Part shown: positions 57,001 through 64,000 of the stretch, piece by piece
Layout: the number at the start of each line of letters is the position of its first letter
Numbering within the stretch: position 1 is the stretch's first letter
DNA from: Siniperca chuatsi
Taxonomy: Eukaryota; Chordata; Actinopteri; Centrarchiformes; Sinipercidae
NCBI RefSeq assembly: GCF_020085105.1
Contig: NC_058053.1
Span: 17,196,388-17,260,387 of the forward strand
Reading direction: 5' to 3'
Length of the DNA: 64,000 nt
Notes under the pieces: model-generated
Told to the model about the DNA's origin: nothing
Databases searched by the model: none
What the model saw: the letters and a program-made list of their open reading frames with translations, nothing else
Made by a program: the position numbers and the translations under genes

Positions 57001-58143
57001 ACTGCTGCTGCTGTTTCATCATCTGCTGTTACACCGTCCTCTGAGCCTCCCTCTGCTCCAAACTCCTCCACCCCCATTGCTACTTCCCCTCCTCTCCCCG
57101 ATGATATTAATGTGAGTGAAGAACAGAGAGGTGTCTCTACCACTGGCGCTACGGGCATGAACACAGCTGAGTCCAGAACAGGGGAGGATCTCAAACAGCC
57201 TGCGTCCCTCCTGTCCCCTGGCTTTCTCAGAACAGCAGAAGAGACAGTTCACTTTGTCACTTCCCTACAATCCCATAGAGGGTTAAAGCCCTCTCAGGTT
57301 GAAACTTTCAACGATCAGAGTGGCCTAACATCCCAGCTGGGACCAAATGCCAGACCGACTTGTTTTATTAGCAGCGAACAGTTGCAGGAGATCCTCCAGG
57401 AGCTGAGTGTGGACGCAGTCATGGGAACCGCACTTCGATCTCCCGGTCAAACGTCAAGAGCGCCTTCTCAGCTAAAATTTACCAAAGCCTCCACACTTTC
57501 CCCTCTCTCCCTGCGGACACCATGCTCCCCTCATCCACCTGTTCTCTTCCGCTACCCCAGCATCTCCCCTTATTCGATGAGGAAACGTCGGCCGCCCTTC
57601 CACTCCTCCAGAAGGGGTTTGGCCCCTCCCTGCTTCTACGCAGGTTCAGTGGCTGCTGGCTGTGGGAGGATGAGGGACAACTGTGAACACCAAAATCCAG
57701 GCATGCACCCTAATGGGGTCACTGTGGATGGTACCCTCCTCCAGGTTCACAACACTGACCTCGAGCTAGAGGAGGAGGAGGATGCAGAAGGGAATAAAGC
57801 GATAAGAAAATGTCGGAGGTGTGTTTCAAGGTCCCACAGATGTTCAGTGTTGCCCTGTGCAGAATACAATCACACAGCTCCACCTGATGTGGAAGTGGGA
57901 GGTGATAATGAGCAGCACCACAGACACATTAGAGACTCCTGTGGGTACTCTGATTCTAGCAGCTCAACAGACTACTGTTACTACCACCGTCCCTACTGTG
58001 ACTCCTGCCAGCAGCGAGGCTCTCTCCTGTCCACAGACAGCTCCTCAGACTCCTCTGACAGCGAGTATGAAGGCTACACCAGCCTGTATCGCTCCCCACA
58101 CCCTGTGGTATTCAAAGAAGACCTCAAACCCACCTTTGTATAA
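47894..58143 (+). CDS. gpr156: Probable G-protein coupled receptor 156 (orphan class C)
   Basis: Orphan GABA-B-like class C receptor without the large ligand-binding ectodomain. In mouse and zebrafish it signals through Gi to set hair-cell orientation downstream of Emx2. Coding exons: 47894-48010, 51222-51349, 51446-51581, 51666-51776, 52625-52750, 53535-53630, 54865-55101, 55796-55954, 56764-58143; phases close and give 829 residues (human 814). Short N-terminus 1-55; seven membrane helices about 56-317 spread over exons 2-7. Signature stretches include RIVKMSSPNLN, FGPILGKTWRLYRVFTQRVP, LLLYGTYLAGLT, a coiled coil about 360-390 (VIDSLQEQVNNAKDKLLRLM), a long Ser/Pro-rich tail, YCYYHRPYCDSC, a Ser/Asp repeat and the C-terminus VFKEDLKPTFV. 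A TRIM gene sits in the first coding intron. Confidence 0.96.
48780..48868 (+). promoter_or_regulatory. Possible noncoding 5' exon of the nested TRIM gene
   Basis: The sequence before GAAGCACG|GTGAGT at 48868 has a strong donor, and the acceptor at 49284 lies 416 bp on. Noncoding first exons are common in fish TRIM genes. The 5' limit is a guess. Confidence 0.35.
49287..50942 (+). CDS. TRIM-family E3 ubiquitin ligase (RING, two B-boxes, coiled coil, PRY-SPRY)
   Basis: 551 residues in one coding exon. RING C3HC4: C15, C18, C30, H32, C35, C38, C51, C54. B-box 1 starts at C104-C107 (CDVC) and ends near H134; B-box 2 spans C156-H187 (CKKHEKLLDLFC, CQICIKKDHKAHH). A coiled coil runs about 200-310, then PRY-SPRY about 370-551 (LDEs-like PRY core ALSLPDNPERF; SGRFYYEVQVKGKTEWDIGV; NYWALSN; VGVYVDLEWGQVSFYN; LFPYF). 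The start at 49287 is chosen because CCCAG just before it is a good acceptor and MATAG-LSEEQ-LCPICLD is the usual start of fish TRIMs of the TRIM25/47 and finTRIM type; an open frame extends 49 codons upstream but looks like intron. These proteins ubiquitinate targets, often in antiviral signalling. The gene is nested in gpr156 intron 1, same strand. Not a pseudogene by sight: no stop or frameshift. Confidence 0.93.
   Translation: MATAGSVLSEEQLLCPICLDLLNQPVSTPCGHNFCRDCIQGYWQCANLSQCPMCKQKFYRRPELKVNTFISEVASQFKRSLEKKDENEVSSVDQCSGHKGEVSCDVCVGKRVKAFKSCLDCLASFCETHLEPHHVLGTFKKHHLMNPMMNMRDRVCKKHEKLLDLFCNTDQTYVCQICIKKDHKAHHTVPIEDESRDRRAQIGRINAEVEEMIHGRLQKISEINQSVQLSRGNTEREIDESLQVFNKLLHFVQRGKAELVEVIGAKQRQVESRASGLIMELEQEIDELRQRNAELEQLSHTEDDFYLLQSFPAFSILPATKDWSDTYAESAVYVGTVRRAVRRVACQLEETVKAEVKRLCETECQRAQQWAVDVTMDPDTAHPKLVLSENKKQVYHGEAALSLPDNPERFYPGVSVLGKEGFSSGRFYYEVQVKGKTEWDIGVGLESVNRKGENILNPESGYWTLGMRKDKNYWALSNTPICVPLVEKPQRVGVYVDLEWGQVSFYNMDSASHIYSFTGYSFNERLFPYFNPRRNHGGVNSAPIIISPVNV
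51058..51063 (+). terminator. Probable polyadenylation signal of the nested TRIM gene
   Basis: AATAAA 116 bp after the TRIM stop, with a T/GT-rich stretch after it. It lies only about 160 bp before the TM1 exon of gpr156, so it is embedded in the gpr156 intron. Confidence 0.7.
51222..51349 (+). CDS. gpr156: gpr156 coding exon 2 (TM1)
   Basis: Hydrophobic helix with SAVVWMLLSCGILLAFCFLL; acceptor GTGCAG, donor GTAGAC. Confidence 0.93.
51446..51581 (+). CDS. gpr156: gpr156 coding exon 3 (TM2)
   Basis: Encodes RIVKMSSPNLNVLTLFGSVL and the second helix, one of the best conserved stretches. Donor GTAAGC. Confidence 0.95.
51666..51776 (+). CDS. gpr156: gpr156 coding exon 4 (TM3)
   Basis: Encodes CVGSTLVFGPILGKTWRLYR and VFTQRVPDKRV; this Cys is the likely partner of the extracellular-loop disulfide. 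Confidence 0.95.
52625..52750 (+). CDS. gpr156: gpr156 coding exon 5 (TM4)
   Basis: Encodes MGMVAMLILVDMLVLTVWNL followed by TDPIKCSRS. Acceptor TCTCAG, donor GTAGAA. Confidence 0.94.
52861..53357. repeat. Interspersed repeat with short terminal inverted repeats
   Basis: Left end ATGGTGCAATGCGTAAGATA and right end TCTTACACGTTGCACCTTTA are near reverse complements. Interior frame without protein homology. Lies in gpr156 intron between exons 5 and 6. Confidence 0.6.
53535..53630 (+). CDS. gpr156: gpr156 coding exon 6 (ECL2 and start of TM5)
   Basis: Encodes DTCSSVYSDLWVIIIAVQK, with the loop Cys. Acceptor ATCTAG, donor GTAAGT. Confidence 0.94.
53951..54621. repeat. Foldback repeat family B, copy 2
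   Basis: Left end AGAAGTACTCAGATCCTGTA with ACTTAAGTAAAACTAC; right end CTTAAGTAAATTTACTTAG with TTACTTTCCACTACTGG. The ends match copy 1 at 31043-31560. Confidence 0.8.
54865..55101 (+). CDS. gpr156: gpr156 coding exon 7 (TM5-TM7)
   Basis: Encodes GCLLLYGTYLAGLT, TM6 (TAVTLVALFSAVAVPMSIFL) and TM7 (VAGAIFICTLVTNCMLFVPQ). Acceptor CCTTAG, donor GTAAGA. Confidence 0.96.
55796..55954 (+). CDS. gpr156: gpr156 coding exon 8 (start of cytoplasmic tail)
   Basis: Encodes QMAKYFSSPSKS and GENNSMKKLLNE, entering the coiled coil. Acceptor ATGCAG, donor GTACTG. Confidence 0.95.
56764..58143 (+). CDS. gpr156: gpr156 coding exon 9 (long cytoplasmic tail)
   Basis: 1380-nt last exon encoding the coiled coil, a 300-residue Ser/Thr/Pro-rich low-complexity tail, a Cys-rich HRPYCDSC motif and the conserved FKEDLKPTFV end. 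Confidence 0.96.
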   Translation, partial: KNAVIDSLQEQVNNAKDKLLRLMSASRPPEDQDMDSSNTVLNSSSTQTTELQSDGPSSSSLPQRDTKSRLSPPHLSPHLTAAAVSSSAVTPSSEPPSAPNSSTPIATSPPLPDDINVSEEQRGVSTTGATGMNTAESRTGEDLKQPASLLSPGFLRTAEETVHFVTSLQSHRGLKPSQVETFNDQSGLTSQLGPNARPTCFISSEQLQEILQELSVDAVMGTALRSPGQTSRAPSQLKFTKASTLSPLSLRTPCSPHPPVLFRYPSISPYSMRKRRPPFHSSRRGLAPPCFYAGSVAAGCGRMRDNCEHQNPGMHPNGVTVDGTLLQVHNTDLELEEEEDAEGNKAIRKCRRCVSRSHRCSVLPCAEYNHTAPPDVEVGGDNEQHHRHIRDSCGYSDSSSSTDYCYYHRPYCDSCQQRGSLLSTDSSSDSSDSEYEGYTSLYRSPHPVVFKEDLKPTFV

Positions 58144-58477
58144 GCACAGGTTTATTGCACTTTACATGTTCATCAATTTCCACCACTTGTATTCATGTCA
58201 TACAAAATTAGCTTTGAGGATAAAGCAGGCACAGAATTCATTGTGCATCTATAATGGGAGATAATTTGACTCTAGCTTTCAATAGGAATGCGTTGTGGAA
58301 CAGAGTGGTTCTTTTACTCATGAGACTATTAGATTTGTGAAAACTAGTGTAGCTCAAAAGCACACCATGCTGTTTACTTTGTACTATTACTGATGGCATT
58401 ATGGCATTATTTGTGCATTTCTGCTGTCAGATAAAACATTCCAAAAATGTCTAAGTCTGACATCTAGAGTAACAAAT

Positions 58478-58483
58478 AATAAA
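58478..58483 (+). terminator. gpr156: Possible gpr156 polyadenylation signal
   Basis: AATAAA about 335 bp after the stop codon. Usage unproven. Confidence 0.4.
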
Positions 58484-58868
58484 CCCACAAAGCAAAATTA
58501 AAGGTTGAAATGTGCTATATTAGCTATTGTGCAAATGTTGTATTTATTTTTATATTTATTAGTAGATGTTTTTGTGTACAGAATTACTTTCTGTCTCCTT
58601 TTTACCGTTTTACATTGTCATACACATTCCTTAAAATCTTTCTATGCCATTTTATTGTATGGTCTGCATTGCTGTAATTTTCAAATCACCTACATTGTCT
58701 ATACAATGCTCTACATTTGTTGTCAGGTACTTCCCATCTATAGCTGGTTTACGAGACACACACTGTCACACAGGTTCCTGCTATTGCTTTTATAGACTTA
58801 ATTATTTTATCGGTATTATTGTCCTGACTCATTTAGAGTATTTAATGTGCAAAGGTCACAGTTATCTG

Positions 58869-58870
<2 letters not shown>

Positions 58871-58922
<52 letters not shown>
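58871..58922. repeat. (GT)n microsatellite
   Basis: About 26 GT units in the gpr156-gsk3b spacer. Confidence 0.95.
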
Positions 58923-58925
<3 letters not shown>

Positions 58926-59399
58926 AAAGAGACAGTGCCCTGCTGCCCTTCAATTTTCAAGCCCTAGCATGTTTCTGAAACCCCACACCACTTCGTGTTC
59001 ATTCTGCATCTTCTTACTGGGACTCAGAGACACCACGGCATTAACAGCCAAACAGAAAATATTTAAACCACTGGCTTGATGTAGGTAGGCCTGGATTAAT
59101 CTGCAAGGGGGTCATGGGGCAAAAATGAGCCCCTATTACGCCCTCACACTCATCCCCCAACCCATTTTGCACACAATCCCACAAACCAACCAGTATTTCT
59201 GTGCTGGAACTGCCCTGGGTTTGCTGTATGTCAGTTAGTTTGTTATAATATATATATTTAGCGCATAACACCAACTGAAATATCAGATAAGAGGAGTAGA
59301 TTTTGGCATAAGACTCCTCTATAAGACAGATCCTCGAGCTGCAGACAAAATGCTGGAGCCACCTTAATGCTCTTAGTACCATTATAATTGTACTTTAGA

Positions 59400-59470
59400 A
59401 TCAGCATCAGCTTTATTGGCCAAGTATGAGTACACATATGAGTAATTTGACTCCAGTTTTTTTCTTACAC
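59400..59470. repeat. Retroposon-like 3' fragment
   Basis: CAGCTTTATTGGCCAAGTAT followed by TTGACTCCAGTTTTTTTC resembles the end of a common fish interspersed repeat. Identified by memory only. Confidence 0.45.
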
Positions 59471-60949
59471 AGAATTAGACATGACAGCTAAGAACAAGAA
59501 CAACAAAGCTGAACAAATAAAGGTAAAGAATAGAAAGGACTATTATGTACACAAGTATGTGAAAACAATATGTGTTTACAATATATAAATATAAATAAAA
59601 AGCACCAGTGACCAACAACACAAAATAAAATGTCTCTATACAAGTCAAGTGTTTCTGTAAGTTGTAAACAATACAAATAGTGCAAATATACCATGGATGG
59701 TAATAGTGCATACTACCATCCAAATTTGTAATTAATCAAACTAAGTATTTGCTACACAGCCAACATGGAACTTGTGGATGGGGCAGTTGCCCGCTTTGCC
59801 CGTCTGGTAATCCAGCCTTGACTTGATGTTAAATACAGCACTAAACATAATGTTCATTTGTCTTTCCATGGTAAAAGCAACAGCTTCCCAAGATTGTAAT
59901 ATTTTCCAGCCTAAATGTAATGGGACTTTAATCATCATCAAAATAGTTGAGATAGTTGAGTAAATTGAGGAGTTTTAATGATATTCCTCCAACACAGACA
60001 AAAACAGAGCATTTTCCTGTCTTGGCCCCTCTCTCTCTCACTCACTCCCTCCCTCACACTATCTCCTCTCTGTCTCTGTATTTCTTTCTTCCATTAATGG
60101 CAAAATGTGTGTTTGCCCAGGGATGTGTTGCTTTATGAAGGGAAAATAGTGTGTGTCTCGCATTACTTCTGCTCTGCTGCCTGTTTTTGAGACGCTATTG
60201 CTCTCTATTCTGCATATGAACCATTGAAGGGCAGCCTGGGAGAAATTCCCTTTGATAGAGCATAACAAAGTATAAATAAATCGCACAAAAGACAGACTAC
60301 CAGCATTACTGTGCAGGAGGAAAGACTTTCCTGCCGAGTGACCTGTATTCTGTTCAAGATGAGGAATACTGACATATTGAGGAATTGTGGATTAAAAATA
60401 TTTATAAATCAATTATACATACATTTCTTTCTCAAAATAACACAATGGTCCATGGTTATCCACTACATGCTTGAACATTTATTACAAAATTAATAATAGA
60501 GGGAGATTAGGTAACCACAAGTTATTTTATGTCACTAGAGAAGCATAACGGGTACCACTTTCTAATGAGTCACGTTTTATAATGGCTTTATAAGTTGTAA
60601 CTAATGGCTTTATTAATGTTAACAAATCATTTACTAATGCTTTGTTGTTCAGTTAAAAGCCATTAATAACATATTTTTTTGGGTTGCCAGATTTTAAAAA
60701 ATCCGTCTGACTAATTGGACCGACTGTATGACCACTTACTTTGCATAAAGGGCTACAGAGGATCTGGGCCAAAGTTAATTTATTAACAACTTTGCTACTA
60801 ACAACAGCATCTATTAATGTCTTACCAACATTTACAACTACATTATTACCAAACAGAATGAAGAAACACCAGCCATAGGGATTTTTCATAACCTGGCGAA
60901 CCAAAATGTGTTCTTATTAACATCGTATAACTGATCTATAATGCGTGAG

Positions 60950-61325
60950 TAAAGGTTCAAGGTTCAGCTTTATTGTCATAACACAATACAGGAATGCACA
61001 GTGAAATGCTGTTGTAGCCCCCTCCATGCTACACACACATAAAACATACAAATATGTCAAATATATTTAATCAAAATGCAAAACATAAGAAATAAAATAG
61101 AACAAGGTTGTTTAAAAAACAGTAATAGTAGCACTGAAAGAAGAAACTGCACTTTATTTACAAAGGAAAATATACAGTTATGTATATATATACAATATGT
61201 ACAGCATCACTGCAATATGTATCCTACTCTATCACTGTAAGCTGTGGTGCAAAGAATTGAGGTCATGGTCGGAATGAGGGTAACCTAGTGCAAAGGGAGT
61301 GATATGGTGTTGTGCAAAAGACCAG
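60950..61325. repeat. Interspersed repeat
   Basis: AAGGTTCAAGGTTCAGCTTT, ATTGTCATAACACAATACAG and GAATGCACAGTGAAATGC recall a frequent teleost repeat. Boundaries are approximate. Confidence 0.5.
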
Positions 61326-61699
61326 AAAGAAAAAAAAAAACATAAGCATACATTTATTTTAGTTCGATGTATTAAATGCATTTACCATTAATAAAGAAAT
61401 TAGTTACAACTATAAACTCTTTATAAAAGAGTACCTTACTAGAAAGTAGGCTACCGACTAAAGGATTAAGACATAGAGGTGAAATTAACCTGAATGAAAA
61501 GTTATAGTGACAAGGCAGCCGTGCACATATGCACATACACATTATTACAATTACTAAGCATTATGACTCTAATTAAATGTATGTGCCAGGCGGCCACGTG
61601 TCTAACAAAGCGTGGAAGAGGGATAAAGGATGGGCGTTTGTAACTAACATAGCAACAGTGCTGTGTGACCACCGGTGCTCTGTGACAGCTGGGCCCATT

Positions 61700-62844
61700 T
61701 GAACTGACAGTCTGATTTTGGAGGTCCATTGGCCGACAAAGTCATCAATCCTGGGAGCAGATACGCCCACTGTCCCCCGTCGCGGCATGGGAAAAAGCCT
61801 TTGAAGTCGCGAGGGCGGTGCCAAGCAAAATGTGCCATGTGGTGCTCAAGAGCGGCGTTCTCATTGGACCACAGAAACACGGTCAACGCCCATTTCTGAA
61901 GGATACCCTCTCTGATTGGCTAAATCTGCCACCCCAGATTCGCCGTTTGCGCGTGCACAGTTTTCCTATTCTCCGTCGCGGGTTACGTCAACAGCGTGAA
62001 CCTTCTTCCATGACAGCGGAGCAATCCCTGTAACCCGTTACGGAAATAGCGTAGCTAACGTGCGCAACGACAAAGACAGCGAGCCTGAAACCTATGGGGA
62101 AGGAATAAAAAAAGAAATTCAGTACCGTCGCACTCTGTACCTAAAGACCATCATTTTCTGAAGAGGTCGCTGCCCCGGAACCTCGGTAAAGACACCGAAA
62201 TTTGACGGCGACGAGGGCGGATTTTGAGGCAGCGCAGAGCCAGTGAATTCGTTGAAGAAGACTGTGTCAACTGGCAGATTTTCCGTTGGACTATCTGTAG
62301 GCTAGGGTATAGCGAGGGAGCCGCCATGGCAGTCGGATCATTGAGCCTCCACATCGGGATATGAAGAGGAACTGCATGTGCCCCGAATTGTCAAGAAAAC
62401 GCCGCATTTACCTTTGATCCGCACCGGATCGGCACTCTTCACATCTGATATCACCCTTCTTCATCTTTGTGAAATTGATTCTGCTCCCAGAAAGAAATCT
62501 CAGTTGGTTTTAATCGGGGGGCCACAGGGAGAGGCCAGATTCATGACTATTTTAGTCGGAGAAGTGTCTTCAAAGGCCCGCTGAAAGAAAACCTGGAATA
62601 TAAGGAAGAAATGCTGCTCTGATTGACCGTTGGTGGGAAAGAAAGGGTAGTTTATTAGGTGATACGAACTAGAGTGAAGGATCGTGGGATAAAGGGGTCG
62701 CTTTCTGCCCGTCTTCCCTGTGAATTATAGTGTTATTAATTTACTGTCATCCTTTTTTGGATGAGAAGGTTCGGCGAAGCGACCAGCCCTGCCGTTTAGC
62801 AAGTCACAGTCTCCGAGTCGAGAGAGAATCAAAGGGATTGGATC
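61700..62844 (+). promoter_or_regulatory. gsk3b: gsk3b promoter region and 5' leader
   Basis: GC- and CpG-richer than the flanks, with several ATTGG (inverted CCAAT) boxes near 61727, 61862 and 61915 and no obvious TATA box. The GSK3B leader is about 1 kb long in mammals, so the leader here probably begins around 61.9-62.1 kb. The start site is not visible from sequence. Confidence 0.5.
62326..62364 (+). promoter_or_regulatory. uORF with strong Kozak context in the gsk3b leader
   Basis: GAGCCGCCATGG is near the ideal start context. It opens a 12-codon frame (MAVGSLSLHIGI) ending in TGA, whose stop overlaps the ATG of a second uORF at 62361-62417 (18 codons). Both lie upstream of the gsk3b start if the leader begins before 62.3 kb. 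Confidence 0.5.
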
Positions 62845-62932
62845 ATGTCGGGTCGGCCCAGGACCACATCCTTCGCGGAGAGCTGCAAACCAGTGCCGCA
62901 GCCCTCTGCTTTCGGCAGCATGAAAGTCAGCA
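62845..62932 (+). CDS. gsk3b: Glycogen synthase kinase 3 beta, first coding exon (partial gene)
   Basis: Encodes [19 protein letters not shown] and then [10 protein letters not shown], 29 residues plus one base, almost identical to vertebrate GSK3B. The exon breaks in phase 1 at GTAAGT, as in mammals. Ser9 (RPRTTS9F), the inhibitory AKT phosphorylation site, is present, so this is the beta isoform; GSK3A has a longer Gly-rich N-terminus. The kinase exons lie beyond the window. Confidence 0.97.
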
Positions 62933-63122
62933 GTAAGTACACCCCTGTAATTCTAGAGTAGCCTACCTTTTCTGCATGCACCAGGCCCAGTGTGGGCTAC
63001 ATATCCTCGCAACATGTCTCCTCACTAACCAGGCTGAAAATGTGTCAAGCGAGCATGACGTTAGCTCCGGATAGCTTAGCCCTGTCATATATCTTCTCTG
63101 ACTGAGATTGGCCGGTGCTGAG

Positions 63123-63123
<1 letters not shown>

Positions 63124-63172
<49 letters not shown>
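63124..63172. repeat. (CA)n microsatellite in gsk3b intron 1
   Basis: About 24 CA units, about 190 bp after the exon. Confidence 0.95.
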
Positions 63173-63175
<3 letters not shown>

Positions 63176-64000
63176 TTGCCTCTGTGTGAGCACACATCGC
63201 TGCGCTCTGACGCGCCTCCCCCGGGCCGGTCAGCGGTTAGCAGGCCGCGCCGGGCAGGGCCGGGCCAGAGGAAGGTAGTGTTGGCACCGGCCCAGATCAA
63301 AAACCAAGCCTCCTCCTTTTACCGCAGATCCGGTCTCATTATTGTCCATTTGAATGTAGATTAGATGTCATAGCGGTATTACTATATGGCACCAACCGTA
63401 TGAGTGATAGAGTCAAAACGACAGGGCCGGTCTATTACGCAACTGTCAAAGCGGAAGGTGGGCCCATAGTTGACTCGAAAACTGACGTGATCCTGGAGAG
63501 GGCTGGTTCACTGATCCTATAGTCTATGGGCCGTATCGAAATCAGACGTCGCGACGACTGGAGGGAGTGTGACACGGTTGTTCATGAAGCCACAGTGGCA
63601 CCATGCCGGAGGCTGGTTATAGACTGGCTGCAGAGTGTTTGCCCATACACATATCCCCCTTTAATTTCTGCTTCATATGATCTCTGCTACTATTTCAAGG
63701 CATGTCACACTCACTCACCTTTCCACTGCCTGTTTTATGTCAAATTTCCTCTTTACAAACTTAAAGCATTTTTATCACTGTGTATGTGTGTCATAGATTG
63801 CAGATACAACTAGTTCAAGTATTCAAGTGTCCTTATTAGAGCTGGACCATATGACAATCTGTTACCTATATGGTGATATGAGACTGGATATCTAGATTCT
63901 GGAGTTTATTTTAAAATAATATAGCTTACATTATTGTTTTCCTAGTCTAAAACGAGTTTATTAGGCTGTTCTATCTTAGTGAAATGAATTTGTGATGATA

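Larger units (their letters stand above)
58490..61700. other. Spacer between gpr156 and gsk3b
   Basis: No coding exon seen. Contains a GT microsatellite and two retroposon-like fragments (near 59400 and 60950-61320). All reading frames are short and lack family signatures. Confidence 0.6.

Noticed and set aside
1-64000. CRISPR arrays, tRNA or rRNA genes, and intact transposase or reverse transcriptase genes
   Set aside because: No regularly spaced repeats, no tRNA A/B boxes that I could place, and no long transposon frame were found. The repeats seen are short and noncoding.

Overview
The window is vertebrate nuclear DNA, most likely from a teleost fish. Genes have many GT-AG introns, spacers are AT-rich, there are many long CA/GT microsatellites, and several interspersed repeats match foldback elements common in percomorph fish. 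I see no bacterial, viral, CRISPR or tRNA/rRNA features.

Gene layout: (1) 43-938, minus strand: a small gene for a signal peptide, one Ig-like V domain and one transmembrane segment, probably an immune surface receptor, not named. (2) 9661-29053, plus: fstl1, complete in ten coding exons, 310 residues. (3) 32742-38776, plus: lrrc58, complete in four exons, 352 residues. (4) 47894-58143, plus: gpr156, an orphan class C receptor, nine coding exons, 829 residues. (5) 49287-50942, plus: a single-coding-exon RING/B-box/coiled-coil/PRY-SPRY TRIM gene lying inside the first coding intron of gpr156. (6) 62845-62932, plus: first coding exon of gsk3b, which continues out of the window.

The order and common orientation fstl1-lrrc58-gpr156-gsk3b is the same as on human 3q13.33, so this is an old conserved block. 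The genes do not form one pathway. fstl1 is a secreted SPARC-family modulator of BMP/TGF-beta signalling, lrrc58 an intracellular LRR protein, gpr156 a Gi-linked receptor of sensory hair cells, and gsk3b a Wnt/insulin pathway kinase. The TRIM and Ig genes are likely lineage-specific immune additions.

The remaining sequence is introns and spacers with microsatellites, several foldback (MITE-like) families in more than one copy, a nested repeat cluster at 12.4-13.7 kb, and four perfect 20-25 bp-arm hairpins. Exon borders were placed by hand: codon phase closes across every junction of fstl1, lrrc58 and gpr156 and gives proteins close to the human lengths. Transcription starts, noncoding 5' exons and repeat family names are inferred and less certain.
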